From contig CAJMON010000041.1 of assembly GCA_905214955.1 (NCBI GenBank), forward strand, positions 1-27,817: 27,817 nt of DNA, written 5' to 3'. Within the stretch, counting starts at the first letter, position 1; the number at the start of each line of letters is the position of its first letter. The notes under the pieces were generated by a model. It was not told where the DNA came from, ran no database searches, and was given only the letters and a program-made list of their open reading frames with translations. This DNA comes from an uncultured bacterium (GTDB taxonomy: Bacteria > Bacillota > Clostridia > Lachnospirales > Lachnospiraceae). The position numbers and the translations under genes were made by a program. This document shows, in pieces, positions 16,613-23,340 of this stretch.

Positions 16613-17932
16613 ATGAAAATTACATTTTTAGGAGCTGGAAGTACGGTGTTTGTGAGAAATGTGCTGGGGGACTGCATGTGCACGCCGGTTCTGCAGAATG
16701 CAGAAATTGCATTGTATGATATTGACGCAGGGCGTCTGGAAGATTCCAGGATTATTCTCTCTGCCATCAATGAGAATGTCAACGAGGGCAGGGCAGTGAT
16801 CAAAACCTATTTGGGAGTGGAAAAACGGAAAGAAGCTCTGCGGGAGGCAACATTTGTTGTAAATGCCATTCAGGTGGGCGGCTATGAACCATGTACGGTG
16901 ACAGACTTTGAAATTCCGAAAAAATATGGCCTGCAGCAGACCATTGGGGATACCCTGGGAATCGGCGGAATTATGCGGGGACTGCGAACCATTCCGGTTC
17001 TGGAAGAATTTGCAAGAGACATGGAAGAAGTCTGCCCGGATACCCTGTTTCTAAACTATTCCAATCCCATGGCGATTCTCACCGGCTATATGCAGCGTTA
17101 CACCAAGATCCGCACCGTGGGTTTGTGCCACAGCGTGCAGGTCTGCACGAAAGAACTTCTGCAGGCACTTGGCATGGAGGATAAGCTGGAAGGGCGGACC
17201 GAACTGATTGCAGGAATCAACCATATGGGATGGCTGCTGGAAATCCACGACAAAAACGGAGAAGACCTGTATCCAGAGATCCGGCGCAGAGCAGAAGAGA
17301 AGAATGCTTCCGGAGAAAAGCACAAAGACATGGTGAGGTACGAATACATCCGGCACTTAGGCTACTACTGTACGGAGTCCAGCGAGCACAATGCAGAATA
17401 CAATCCCTGGTTCATCAAATCCCGGTATCCGGAAATGATTGAGGAATTCAATATTCCATTGGATGAATATCCGAGACGCTGTATTGCACAGATTGAAGGA
17501 TGGGAAAAAGAACGGGAAGACATTTTAAAAGATGGGAAAATTACCCATACGCGCAGCAGGGAGTACGCATCTTATATTATGGAAGCCGTAGTGACTGGCC
17601 AGCCTTATAAGATCGGAGGAAATGTCAAGAACGATGGATACATCGAAAATCTTCCGTCGGATGCCTGCGTAGAAGTTCCCTGCTACATTGACAGTACGGG
17701 GGTTCATCCGGTAAAAGTGGGCAAACTGCCGGCACATCTGGCAGCCATGAATGCTTCCAACATCGGTGTGCAGCTGATGACCATTGAGGCAGCTCTGACA
17801 AAAGACCGCCGGAAAATTTATCAGGCAGCCATGTTAGATCCGCATACCGCTGCAGAGTTGAACATCCATGACATCATCCAGATGTGCGATGAGCTTATCG
17901 AAGCCCACGGAGAGTATATGAAAGATTATTGA
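16613..17932 (+). CDS. melA: Alpha-galactosidase, glycoside hydrolase family 4 (MelA type)
   Basis: A 439-residue GH4 enzyme, which cleaves alpha-galactosides by an NAD- and Mn-dependent redox mechanism. The dinucleotide fold begins FLGAGSTVF (5-13). NYSNPMA (149-155), the metal ligands C172 and H173 in GLCHSVQ, and INHMGW (202-207, N203 H204) match the MelA subgroup rather than 6-phospho-glucosidases. No signal peptide, so it needs imported substrate such as melibiose or raffinose; no transporter is next to it. GAGGTGGAAAGGCA precedes the ATG at 16613; the longer frame from 16547 has no such site. Transcription from the gap shared with the AraC gene is expected. Confidence 0.93.
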   Translation: MKITFLGAGSTVFVRNVLGDCMCTPVLQNAEIALYDIDAGRLEDSRIILSAINENVNEGRAVIKTYLGVEKRKEALREATFVVNAIQVGGYEPCTVTDFEIPKKYGLQQTIGDTLGIGGIMRGLRTIPVLEEFARDMEEVCPDTLFLNYSNPMAILTGYMQRYTKIRTVGLCHSVQVCTKELLQALGMEDKLEGRTELIAGINHMGWLLEIHDKNGEDLYPEIRRRAEEKNASGEKHKDMVRYEYIRHLGYYCTESSEHNAEYNPWFIKSRYPEMIEEFNIPLDEYPRRCIAQIEGWEKEREDILKDGKITHTRSREYASYIMEAVVTGQPYKIGGNVKNDGYIENLPSDACVEVPCYIDSTGVHPVKVGKLPAHLAAMNASNIGVQLMTIEAALTKDRRKIYQAAMLDPHTAAELNIHDIIQMCDELIEAHGEYMKDY

Positions 17933-18094
17933 TAAATACTTAGCTAAGGCTTCCCATACCTAAAAAGGGATTTGTACCTTGAAAATTCATTATCTCAGCT
18001 AACAAAATGGTGATTTATACCATTGTAATTTCTGGATGGAGTGCATTGCGCAGATATATGCCTTAATTTTAAAAGTTTTCGACTTCTCTGTATT
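17933..18094. other. Spacer downstream of melA, nothing recognised
   Basis: AT-rich and without a credible reading frame on either strand. A short TTAGCTAA palindrome lies just after the melA stop, with no stem strong enough to call a terminator. Confidence 0.5.
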
Positions 18095-18330
18095 TTATGC
18101 CCAGTCATTTTCTGCTTCATCCAGTTTTTTCACAAGTGTATCTTTGAGAACCGTAAAAGCTGGAATAAAACTGTCACGTATCAGCAGGATCAGTTCGTCT
18201 ACTTCATCTTCCTTTTGCTGCAAAGCACTGCAGTGTTTACGATGAGCAGTCGTTCTCCGTGTTTATTATACTGGATTTCATCTGGCAGCACAAGGAGTGT
18301 CATGCGGCGAGGAGAAAAACAGTTTTCCTG
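18095..18330 (-). pseudogene. Frameshifted remnant of a small gene of unknown family
   Basis: Two reading frames on the minus strand look protein-like but do not join. The first runs from about 18330 through an ATG at 18303, reading RMTLLVLPDEIQYNKHGERL and on to about 18235. The second has a well-formed charged C-terminus containing KEDEVDELILLIRDSFIPAF and ending NDWA before a TAA at 18095-18097. A change of frame near 18225-18235 would make one protein of about 75-80 residues. It begins a few bases after the ogt stop, so it may once have been the last gene of that operon. I do not recognise the family. Confidence 0.35.
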
Positions 18331-18334
18331 TTTT

Positions 18335-18868
18335 CTACAAGGCAGTCCCTTTCTTTGGAACGAAGAAAGGGCTCATATCTGCATGTTCCAGTTCAAGCAG
18401 TGAAATCTTTTTGTCAATTCCTCCGGCATATCCTGTCAGGCTGCCATTTGTTCCCACGACCCGATGACAGGGAATGATAATGGAAATTTCATTATGTCCG
18501 ACTGCACCGCCGACTGCCTGGGCAGACATATGGGATACATTTTTCAGCTTGCTCATTCTGTGTGCAATTTCGCCGTATGTGATGGTCTGTCCGTAGGGAA
18601 TCTGCAATAAAATCTGCCATACTGCCTGACGGAATGCGGAACCGGCGGGATGAAGGGGCGGAATAAAGTGCGGTGCTTTGCCGGAGAAATACACGTCCAG
18701 CCATGCTTTTGCTTCTGTGAGAATCTCTGTCTCCTGTGGAATGTGCTCCTCTGGAAGGGTATTCGCAAAATATTTCTGTCCTACAAACCACAGACCGGTA
18801 AGGCCGGCTTCATCAGCCGCCAGTAAAATCTCTCCTAACGGTGATAGATAGTTACATGTGTATATCAT
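18335..18868 (-). CDS. ogt: Methylated-DNA--protein-cysteine S-methyltransferase
   Basis: A 177-residue suicide repair protein that removes methyl groups from O6-alkylguanine. The acceptor cysteine is C134 in IIPCHRVVG. The helix-turn-helix region, FRQAVWQILLQIPYGQTITY, and the AVGGAVGHN block (118-126) are typical. The start at 18868 follows GGAGGTATTTCT; the longer frame to 18949 has no such site and covers a dyad in the promoter region. A small decayed gene lies immediately downstream. Confidence 0.95.
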   Translation of the reverse strand: MIYTCNYLSPLGEILLAADEAGLTGLWFVGQKYFANTLPEEHIPQETEILTEAKAWLDVYFSGKAPHFIPPLHPAGSAFRQAVWQILLQIPYGQTITYGEIAHRMSKLKNVSHMSAQAVGGAVGHNEISIIIPCHRVVGTNGSLTGYAGGIDKKISLLELEHADMSPFFVPKKGTAL

Positions 18869-18916
18869 AGAAATACCTCCAAGCTGCTTATTGTATCTTC
18901 TTGTTTCTGACACTAT

Positions 18917-18947
18917 GATGATACCATGATTTTTACATACTATCATC
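18917..18947. promoter_or_regulatory. Inverted repeat upstream of ogt
   Basis: GATGATA (18917-18923) and TATCATC (18941-18947) form a perfect 7-bp inverted repeat across 17 bases, about 50 bases upstream of the ogt start. GATACAAT on the minus strand closer to the gene may be a -10. The dyad could be an operator; no regulator can be assigned. Confidence 0.3.
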
Positions 18948-18972
18948 AAATTATTAAATCCAAGTTTTATAC

Positions 18973-19004
18973 AAAAAAGCTCCAGCCAAAACAGCGGAAG
19001 CTTT
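18973..19004 (-). terminator. Probable minus-strand terminator
   Basis: Read on the minus strand, AAGCTTCC pairs with GGAGCTT across a 12-base loop with one bulge and runs into TTTTTTG. It could end transcription coming from the mobile region to the right before it reaches ogt. Confidence 0.45.
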
Positions 19005-19094
19005 CTTGATAATTTGATCTTTTCTTTGGATGATTTACAAAAGTCCTTTTAAGATGTGTGCTAAATTACCGAATAATTATTGATCTGCTTGGCA

Positions 19095-19135
19095 ACAAAA
19101 AAGCCGGAAACCCTGAAATACAAGGCTTCCGGCTT
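19095..19135 (-). terminator. Minus-strand rho-independent terminator
   Basis: A perfect 9-bp stem, AAGCCGGAA (19101-19109) with TTCCGGCTT (19127-19135), followed in the minus direction by TTTTTTG. It would stop transcripts crossing the tRNA-like sequence at 19146-19189 from the right. Confidence 0.7.
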
Positions 19136-19145
19136 GATTAAAGCA

Positions 19146-19243
19146 GGGGATGAGAGAATCGAACCCTATGAGAAATACTCGCAATCCCCGTAAAATAAGC
19201 ATTTTTTCAATTGAGTTTTGACTACATTTGACTACCTTTTGAC
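19146..19243 (-). other. Probable integration (att) site: tRNA-3'-end-like core with phased arm repeats
   Basis: On the minus strand, 19189-19146 reads GGGGAT...ATCCCC around a T-loop-like TTCGATT (19157-19163) with a 4-bp T-stem. It resembles the 3' part of a tRNA but has no D-arm or anticodon arm, so it is not a complete tRNA gene. Beside it lie three TTTGAC copies (19217, 19227, 19238, each followed by WAC) spaced 10 and 11 bases, one helical turn. Phased short repeats next to a tRNA end are the usual form of tyrosine-integrase core and arm sites. Gene content changes from host to mobile at this point. No intact integrase is in the window. Confidence 0.5.
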
Positions 19244-19328
19244 AACATAGGTGGTAAAAATAAAAAACAAGAAAGGAGAAATCGTTCAGCATGGTATCAT
19301 CTTTTTCATGCATCACTTCATATCTCCT

Positions 19329-19541
19329 CTAAAATACATTATCGTCTGGATAGTGTGTCATAATATCTTCCACATTACAATCCAATATATTACACAGCTT
19401 ATCAATTGTATTTACTTCAACATTCTGATTATGTTTTAACCTGTTCAGCTGAGAACGGTTCATATGATAATGCGTATATAAATCATATTGTGAAATGCCT
19501 TTGGCTTTCATTGTCTCCCATAATTTATCGTATTTAATCAT
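19329..19541 (-). CDS. Small XRE/Cro-type transcriptional regulator
   Basis: A 70-residue protein that is almost entirely one helix-turn-helix domain: LWETMKAKGISQYDLYTH, then HMNRSQLNRLKHNQNVEVNT and IDKLCNILDCNVEDIM, the usual XRE ending. Such proteins repress early genes of phages and integrative elements. AT content is much higher than in the genes to the left. The ribosome binding site is weak. It is divergent from a small membrane protein gene, and a perfect palindrome lies between them, so it probably controls both. Confidence 0.85.
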   Translation of the reverse strand: MIKYDKLWETMKAKGISQYDLYTHYHMNRSQLNRLKHNQNVEVNTIDKLCNILDCNVEDIMTHYPDDNVF

Positions 19542-19651
19542 CTCATGAATTTTCCGCTTTCTTTCATAATTCCTTGCTATGTAATTATTATTAGCGTAAA
19601 ATAGCGTTTATAACAGTGTTCGTATACGAACACTATCTTGAGAGGTGTTGT
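19542..19651. promoter_or_regulatory. Divergent regulatory gap with a perfect 20-bp palindrome
   Basis: The palindrome AGTGTTCGTATACGAACACT occupies 19615-19634, 17 bases before the start of the membrane protein gene and just upstream of its AGAGGTG ribosome binding site. TATAAC at 19608-19613 may be a -10, which would put the palindrome over the transcription start, a repressor position. The half-sites resemble GTTCG/CGAAC but in the opposite order to the Gram-positive LexA box (CGAAC-N4-GTTCG). The XRE protein is the obvious candidate ligand. Confidence 0.65.
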
Positions 19652-20056
19652 ATGAAAAAAAGCTATATTATTATGGGGATATTGATATGTATTATTGCTT
19701 TTCTGGGATATTTACAATACGGACATGAAGAACAAGCTGTTAACACTATGGTCAGCACGTCTGATGCTTTTTATAAACAAGAATTTGATGTCATTGCTAA
19801 TAAACTGTTTATCTTGGACAAAGAAAAATATGCAGAAGAACTCATTGAAAAGGCTGTTGAAAATAAATATAGAAATGTTCGCTTTTCCTATGATATCACG
19901 GGTTATCCGAACGAAATAACTATATCTGTTTATTCCAATGAGTGGAGTTATGAACATAATCAACGTATGTATCAAATTATATATTCATCAGATAATGACG
20001 GTAATAATGTTAAAAACAATGCTGTTAAATTTAAGATTCAAATATACGAAAAATAA
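19652..20056 (+). CDS. Small membrane-anchored protein of unknown function
   Basis: 134 residues. The N-terminus, KKSYIIMGILICIIAFLG, is a single membrane helix or uncleaved signal anchor, so the remaining roughly 110 residues would face outside. That part is mixed alpha/beta with many Lys, Glu, Asn and Tyr and no cysteine. No lipobox. The start is set by AGAGGTGTTGT before ATG at 19652; the longer frame begins inside the palindrome. Very AT-rich, like the XRE gene, which points to shared foreign origin. I do not recognise the family. Confidence 0.75.
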   Translation: MKKSYIIMGILICIIAFLGYLQYGHEEQAVNTMVSTSDAFYKQEFDVIANKLFILDKEKYAEELIEKAVENKYRNVRFSYDITGYPNEITISVYSNEWSYEHNQRMYQIIYSSDNDGNNVKNNAVKFKIQIYEK

Positions 20057-20084
20057 GTTGAAGCTGATTTGAAATAGATTTTAA

Positions 20085-20136
20085 ATGACTAAAATATCAT
20101 TCAATGTTATAATGGTTACAACAAATCGGGATTTGT
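20085..20136 (+). promoter_or_regulatory. Orphan promoter with a palindrome downstream of the -10
   Basis: ATGACT (20085-20090), a 17-base spacer and a consensus TATAAT (20108-20113) form a plausible sigma-A promoter. Eight bases after the -10 lies ACAAATC-GG-GATTTGT (20121-20136), a perfect 7-bp inverted repeat covering the likely transcription start. No intact gene follows on the plus strand for more than 400 bases, so its gene has probably been deleted. Confidence 0.45.
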
Positions 20137-20205
20137 GGAGAGATTTCCTGAACTTTCCTTATTTTTCAAGGCTTTCAGCCTCTTAAATAGTGAAATGATA
20201 TGTAT

Positions 20206-20255
20206 TTTCCCTTATTTTTGCCTTTGTGAGATAATCGTGAGGGAAATAAGGGAAA
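20206..20255. repeat. Perfect 12-bp inverted repeat next to the integrase remnant
   Basis: TTTCCCTTATTT (20206-20217) and AAATAAGGGAAA (20244-20255) pair perfectly across 26 bases. A near copy of one arm, TTTCCTTATTTTTC, lies at about 20155-20168. It sits directly after the stop of the integrase fragment on the minus strand. It may be a terminator with a long loop or integrase/excisionase binding sites. Confidence 0.5.
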
Positions 20256-20261
20256 TTTCTT

Positions 20262-20510
20262 TTAGTCATTGCCTGCCACCTTGTCGAGAAGCCTTGCTGA
20301 ATCACGCTTAGCTTTTCTGGTGGAGTGAGCATAGACATTCATAGTGGTACTTACATCTGAGTGTCCTAACAGTTCCTGCACATCCTTTGGAGCCGCTCCA
20401 TTTGAAAGCAAGTTGCTTGTATAGGTGTGTCGCAACTGATGAAAATGAAATCCTTCAAATCCATCTCCTAAGTAAAAATGAACTGCATTGATGCTGATGC
20501 GGTTTGTACT
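20262..20510 (-). pseudogene. C-terminal fragment of a tyrosine recombinase (ICE/phage integrase)
   Basis: The minus strand encodes about 80 residues of an integrase C-terminus, ending in TAA at 20262-20264. Catalytic blocks are intact: FHFHQLRHTYTSNLL (the H-x-L-R motif), then ELLGHSDVSTTMNVYAH (the LGH motif and the Tyr nucleophile in VYAH). The conserved part can be followed upstream to about 20510 (NRISINAV...), after which the frame loses similarity and hits a stop. The N-terminal and core parts are missing, so the fragment cannot be an active integrase. A deletion joined it to the DUF5348-like gene end. Confidence 0.85.
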
Positions 20511-20572
20511 AATTTCATAAAATATGACTATGGGAAAATGATTTTAAATTCTTTGTCAGGAGGTAAGCCCAC

Positions 20573-20731
20573 ATGAAAAAAGGGATGCTTATATATGACT
20601 CCTCCACAAATCGCTTTGACGTTTTGTATGAGGAAGGAAACAGTTATGGCGGGCTGCCCTGTTTTTATATCCAATCGCAGAAAGGAGGAACCCGTCATGC
20701 CGAAATGCCTGTTCAGATACCAATGGGTTAA
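20573..20731 (+). pseudogene. DUF5348-like 5' fragment fused to foreign sequence
   Basis: AGGAGG precedes ATG at 20573. The first 28 residues read like the start of DUF5348 proteins of Firmicutes ICEs (MLIYDSSTNRFDVLYEEGNS, then YGGL). The family then continues with HCGE...W.PTRIE, but here the frame changes to an unrelated run that ends at 20731 after 52 codons, inside the start of the next gene. The junction at about 20655-20665 looks like a deletion end point. It could still be translated as a short peptide. Confidence 0.6.
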
Positions 20732-21257
20732 GCTGCCCAGGACTCATTTGCCGATCGGCAAGGGAATCATGGGTTATTGGGCGAAGCTGGCCTCACGGGC
20801 GGCATTTCGCAGGGGTCAGGCTAAATACTGCGGATACACAAACGATGTAATGCCGGGAATGTGGTCCGGTGGCGTGGTCGGCTTAAAGAGCATTCTGGGC
20901 GTCAAAAGGCGTACGGAGGCTCTGGAAATCATGAATACACTCAGCCGGTTCGGGGATATCCGTTACATGCTTGATGAGAAAACAAAGAAGCTGGAATATG
21001 TCGTCACCGATTGGGTTGTAAAATGCTCCGGCGCCGAATGCATGAGTGGAGCAGTCTATGCACTAGACGGCTATGGCTTTCTCTGCCTTCCCCGCAACAT
21101 CACGCAGCGCCTTGCAGATGCAATGCAGACCGGCGCAGGGAGCTTCGAGGTACTCTGCTTCGATGATCAAGCACCTTTTCTAAGAGACTACCTTGGCCAT
21201 CATATTACACTCAAAACCATCGACGCTGCCACAGTGGAAGCAGAACTGGGACTATAA
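20697..21257 (+). CDS. Conserved ICE protein of unknown function
   Basis: 186 residues from the ATG at 20697, chosen for AGGAGGAACCCGTC upstream. The sequence matches my memory of a protein common in Tn1549/CTn-like elements of gut Firmicutes: FRYQWVKLPRTHLP at the start, GYWAKLASRAAFRRGQA, GMWSGGVVGLKSILGVKRR, then DWVVKCSGAECMSGAVYA and GYGFLCLPRNITQRLA. No signal peptide or membrane helix. It appears intact, the only complete gene among the ICE fragments, and it directly precedes a truncated coupling-protein gene, as in complete elements. Its role in transfer is not established. Confidence 0.75.
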   Translation: MPKCLFRYQWVKLPRTHLPIGKGIMGYWAKLASRAAFRRGQAKYCGYTNDVMPGMWSGGVVGLKSILGVKRRTEALEIMNTLSRFGDIRYMLDEKTKKLEYVVTDWVVKCSGAECMSGAVYALDGYGFLCLPRNITQRLADAMQTGAGSFEVLCFDDQAPFLRDYLGHHITLKTIDAATVEAELGL

Positions 21258-21271
21258 AGGAGGAATGCATT

Positions 21272-21577
21272 CTGGATAAAAAACGAGCAGCAGCCATCAT
21301 CGCCGCCTCTATACTGGGACTCATCACCCTGCTTTACCTTAGCGGAGTGCTTGGCCAATTGCTGATAAACTACGAGCTTTGGATGAATTCCGGCGGTCTT
21401 ACAGGGCAAACGACCATCGGAGCCGTAGACTGGAATCCGATCGTGTGTCTGAGTAGCGCCTTCAGCATCCCGTGGCTAAAAAGCATCGGTACTTTTCAAA
21501 AGAAAGCTGTCACATTGCAAACGATAAAATGCTTGAAAGAAAATAATCTTATTTTTTGTAACTTTTTGACTTACTGA
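21272..21577 (+). pseudogene. 5' fragment of a VirD4/TraG-type coupling protein
   Basis: After AGGAGG the frame starts at a CTG (21272) or the preceding ATT; no ATG, GTG or TTG is placed correctly, so the start may have mutated from TTG. About 75 residues resemble the N-terminus of ICE coupling proteins: DKKRAAAIIAAS, a membrane helix through ITLLYLSGVLGQLL, then WMNSGGLTGQTT and DWNPIVCLSSAF. The ATPase domain is absent. The frame then runs through unrelated AT-rich sequence to a stop at 21577. A DNA-transfer ATPase cannot be made from it. Confidence 0.7.
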
Positions 21578-21617
21578 GAATCTAATACATAGATTTGAAA
21601 AGATGGGAGGGGTATGT

Positions 21618-21704
21618 ATGGATGAGTTTGAAGTCATTTATTCAAAATACAGTCCTCTTGTTTTTCGATATTTGCTTTCCCTTGGTCTCGTTGCACTTTT
21701 GTGA
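21618..21704 (+). pseudogene. 5' fragment of an ECF-type sigma factor gene
   Basis: GGGAGGGG precedes ATG at 21618. The first roughly 22 residues (DEFEVIYSKYSPLVFRYLLS) match the region-2 start of ECF sigma factors carried by ICEs. The frame then leaves the family and stops at 21702-21704, exactly where the next module's operator repeats begin. TGTAAC near 21557 with GAATCTAA about 20 bases on could be the old sigma-type autoregulated promoter. Confidence 0.6.
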
Positions 21705-21755
21705 CACTTTCCATGCACTTTTGCGGGGGAAATCCGAAGCCGCTTCTGGTATGAT
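21694..21755 (+). promoter_or_regulatory. OmpR-type operator (three 11-bp-phased repeats) plus extended -10 promoter
   Basis: CACTTT occurs at 21694, 21705 and 21716, exactly 11 bases apart; the outer two are within TGCACTTTTG. Direct repeats at 11-bp period are the usual target of OmpR/PhoB/VanR-family regulators. TG-G-TATGAT at 21747-21755 is an extended -10, and the -35 position (about 21727-21732) is non-consensus, as for activated promoters. The exported-protein gene starts 56 bases on. The regulator gene in the same cassette is of the matching family. Confidence 0.7.
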
Positions 21756-21810
21756 GCAGTCAAGGTTGATACACAACCGCAACATACTTCAAAAAGGAGC
21801 GTAACATACT

Positions 21811-22548
21811 ATGAAAAAGAAAACGATTTTGAGCTTTGCACTGACACTGACATTGATGGTATCGGCCATCGGCACAGCAACCTCCGCCTTTGCCGCCACA
21901 TCCGCGCCAATGGAGCCTGTTACTAAAATTGCCACCGAGAATGAGGACGCCATCTGGGAGCAGATCGAGGCGGTGGAAGAGAAGAGCGACGCCATCTTCC
22001 AGAGAAACGCGGCGCTGTGGGAAAAGCTGGACGAGGTCTACAACGCCCTGCCCGACGACTACGACTTCACAAACTTTGACGAAGCAGCGTTTATCCGCAG
22101 CACCAATGCCCTGACCGAAGCGGAGAAGGAAACTCTTCTGGCGGACATCAAGGAGCTGAACGAGCTGGATGCCCAGATGGAGGCGCTGTATGGTCAGCTG
22201 CCCGACTGCGACAATATGTCGCTTTACGAGAAGGCGCTGGAAAAGGCCGACCCCAAGGTGCTGGATGAGATCGACACCCTGGAGCAGGAGTATGACCGCG
22301 TCTGCGAGAAGAACGCCGATCTGTGGGACAAGGTAGATGAAGCGTACTTCAATCTGCCGGATGACTATAACTTCGACAACTATGATGAGGCCACCTTTAT
22401 CCGCAGTCTGAGCTTCCTGTCCGACGCGGAAAAGGACGAGCTGATCGCCGACTATAACCGGCTGGTAGAGCTTGATAACCAGCTGTGCAAGCTGTACGAT
22501 ACCATTTGGGGCGATACCGGCTGCGAAAGTGGCATCTGCCCCTTTTGA
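21811..22548 (+). CDS. Exported acidic protein with an internal tandem duplication
   Basis: 245 residues. A signal peptide (about 1-28) ends in SAFA, with probable cleavage before ATSAP. The mature protein is very acidic. Residues about 59-130 and 161-232 are homologous at an offset of 102: LWEKLDEVYNALPDDYDF against LWDKVDEAYFNLPDDYNF, and FDEAAFIRS against YDEATFIRS. Each unit is helical with one DDYxF-x-N-[FY]-DE-A-x-FIR block, which has spaced acidic residues like a metal site. Five cysteines lie at 133, 165, 226, 238 and 243, nearly all in the second half. AAAAAGGAGCG precedes the ATG. It is followed by a two-component system it probably works with. Family unknown to me. Confidence 0.85.
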   Translation: MKKKTILSFALTLTLMVSAIGTATSAFAATSAPMEPVTKIATENEDAIWEQIEAVEEKSDAIFQRNAALWEKLDEVYNALPDDYDFTNFDEAAFIRSTNALTEAEKETLLADIKELNELDAQMEALYGQLPDCDNMSLYEKALEKADPKVLDEIDTLEQEYDRVCEKNADLWDKVDEAYFNLPDDYNFDNYDEATFIRSLSFLSDAEKDELIADYNRLVELDNQLCKLYDTIWGDTGCESGICPF

Positions 22549-22586
22549 CGGCAAAGAGGTTTTCTGATATGATTAACTAAATACGA

Positions 22587-22619
22587 CGCCGATGCTGCGC
22601 CTGTGCGCAGCATTTGGCG
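22587..22619 (+). terminator. Hairpin between exported protein and regulator genes (attenuator-like)
   Basis: ATGCTGCGC (22592-22600) pairs perfectly with GCGCAGCAT (22605-22613) around a CTGT loop, extended by CGCC/GGCG across a small internal loop. Only a short, mixed U-rich stretch (TACTTTTAGG) follows, so termination would be partial. This would let the exported protein be made in excess over the regulator and kinase. Confidence 0.5.
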
Positions 22620-22638
22620 CTACTTTTAGGGAGGACAC

Positions 22639-23340
22639 ATGGGACATTCTATCTATTTGGCGGACGATGAAAAGAGCATCCGGGAGCTGCTCCATAGCTT
22701 CCTCGCAAGCGACGGATATACCGTGCGCTCCTTTGAAAGCGGTGACGCGCTGCTGGAGGCATTCCGTCAGGAGCCTGCTGAGCTGGTCATACTGGACATT
22801 ATGATGCCCGGCACGGACGGCCTTGACGTGTGCCGGGAGCTACGCTCTGTTTCCGATATTCCCATCATCCTGCTTACAGCCAAGGACAGCGAGCTGGACT
22901 ACGTCATGGGCATCAGCCAGGGCAGCGACGATTATCTCACCAAGCCCTTCCGCCCCACTATACTGCTCATGAAAGTTAAAGCGCTGCTGCGCCGGGTGGA
23001 GATGGACCGAGGAAAAACGTCGGCGGCAGAGGGCGAGCTGCGCTACGGGGATCTCCGCTATTCCGCTACAGAAAACGCCGTCTTTTGCGGAAACACAATC
23101 GTGGCGCTGACCCAGACCGAGCTGCGGCTGCTCAGCTATATGATGAAGCAGCCGGAGAAGGCCTATTCCCGTGAGGAGCTGCTCAGCGCGGTGTGGGGCT
23201 TTGATTCGGAGGTGGAGACCCGCGTGACCGACGAGACCCTGCGCCGTATCCGAAAAAAGCTGCTGCAAGCGGGAAGCTCCGTCAGCGTAAGCACCATCTG
23301 GGGCTTTGGCTATAAGCTGAAGGGAGCAGGAAGCGTATGA
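22639..23340 (+). CDS. OmpR/PhoB-family response regulator (VanR-like)
   Basis: 233 residues. The receiver domain has the acidic pair D9-D10, phosphoacceptor D53 in LVILDIMMPG, T80 and K102 in DYLTKPF. The winged-helix output domain spans about 130-231, with LTQTELRLLSYMMKQPEKAY and TRVTDETLRRIRKKL as the recognition part. GGGAGGACAC precedes the ATG. It overlaps the kinase gene by four bases (ATGA). It is expected to bind the 11-bp repeats upstream of the exported-protein gene and thus control the whole cassette. Markedly more GC-rich than the ICE fragments to its left. Confidence 0.93.
   Translation: MGHSIYLADDEKSIRELLHSFLASDGYTVRSFESGDALLEAFRQEPAELVILDIMMPGTDGLDVCRELRSVSDIPIILLTAKDSELDYVMGISQGSDDYLTKPFRPTILLMKVKALLRRVEMDRGKTSAAEGELRYGDLRYSATENAVFCGNTIVALTQTELRLLSYMMKQPEKAYSREELLSAVWGFDSEVETRVTDETLRRIRKKLLQAGSSVSVSTIWGFGYKLKGAGSV

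Noticed and set aside
18036..18403. Plus-strand frames of 69-120 codons
   Set aside because: The better protein-like signal is on the minus strand; these lack ribosome binding sites and families.
19146..19189. Complete tRNA gene
   Set aside because: Only acceptor-like ends and a T-arm can be drawn in 44 bases; no D-arm or anticodon arm.
19077..19316. 79-codon minus-strand frame crossing the att-like site
   Set aside because: It reads through the tRNA-like core and the arm repeats and has no ribosome binding site; it is not an integrase end by sequence.
19615..19634. LexA (SOS) box
   Set aside because: The Gram-positive LexA box is CGAAC-N4-GTTCG; here the half-sites are in the opposite order.
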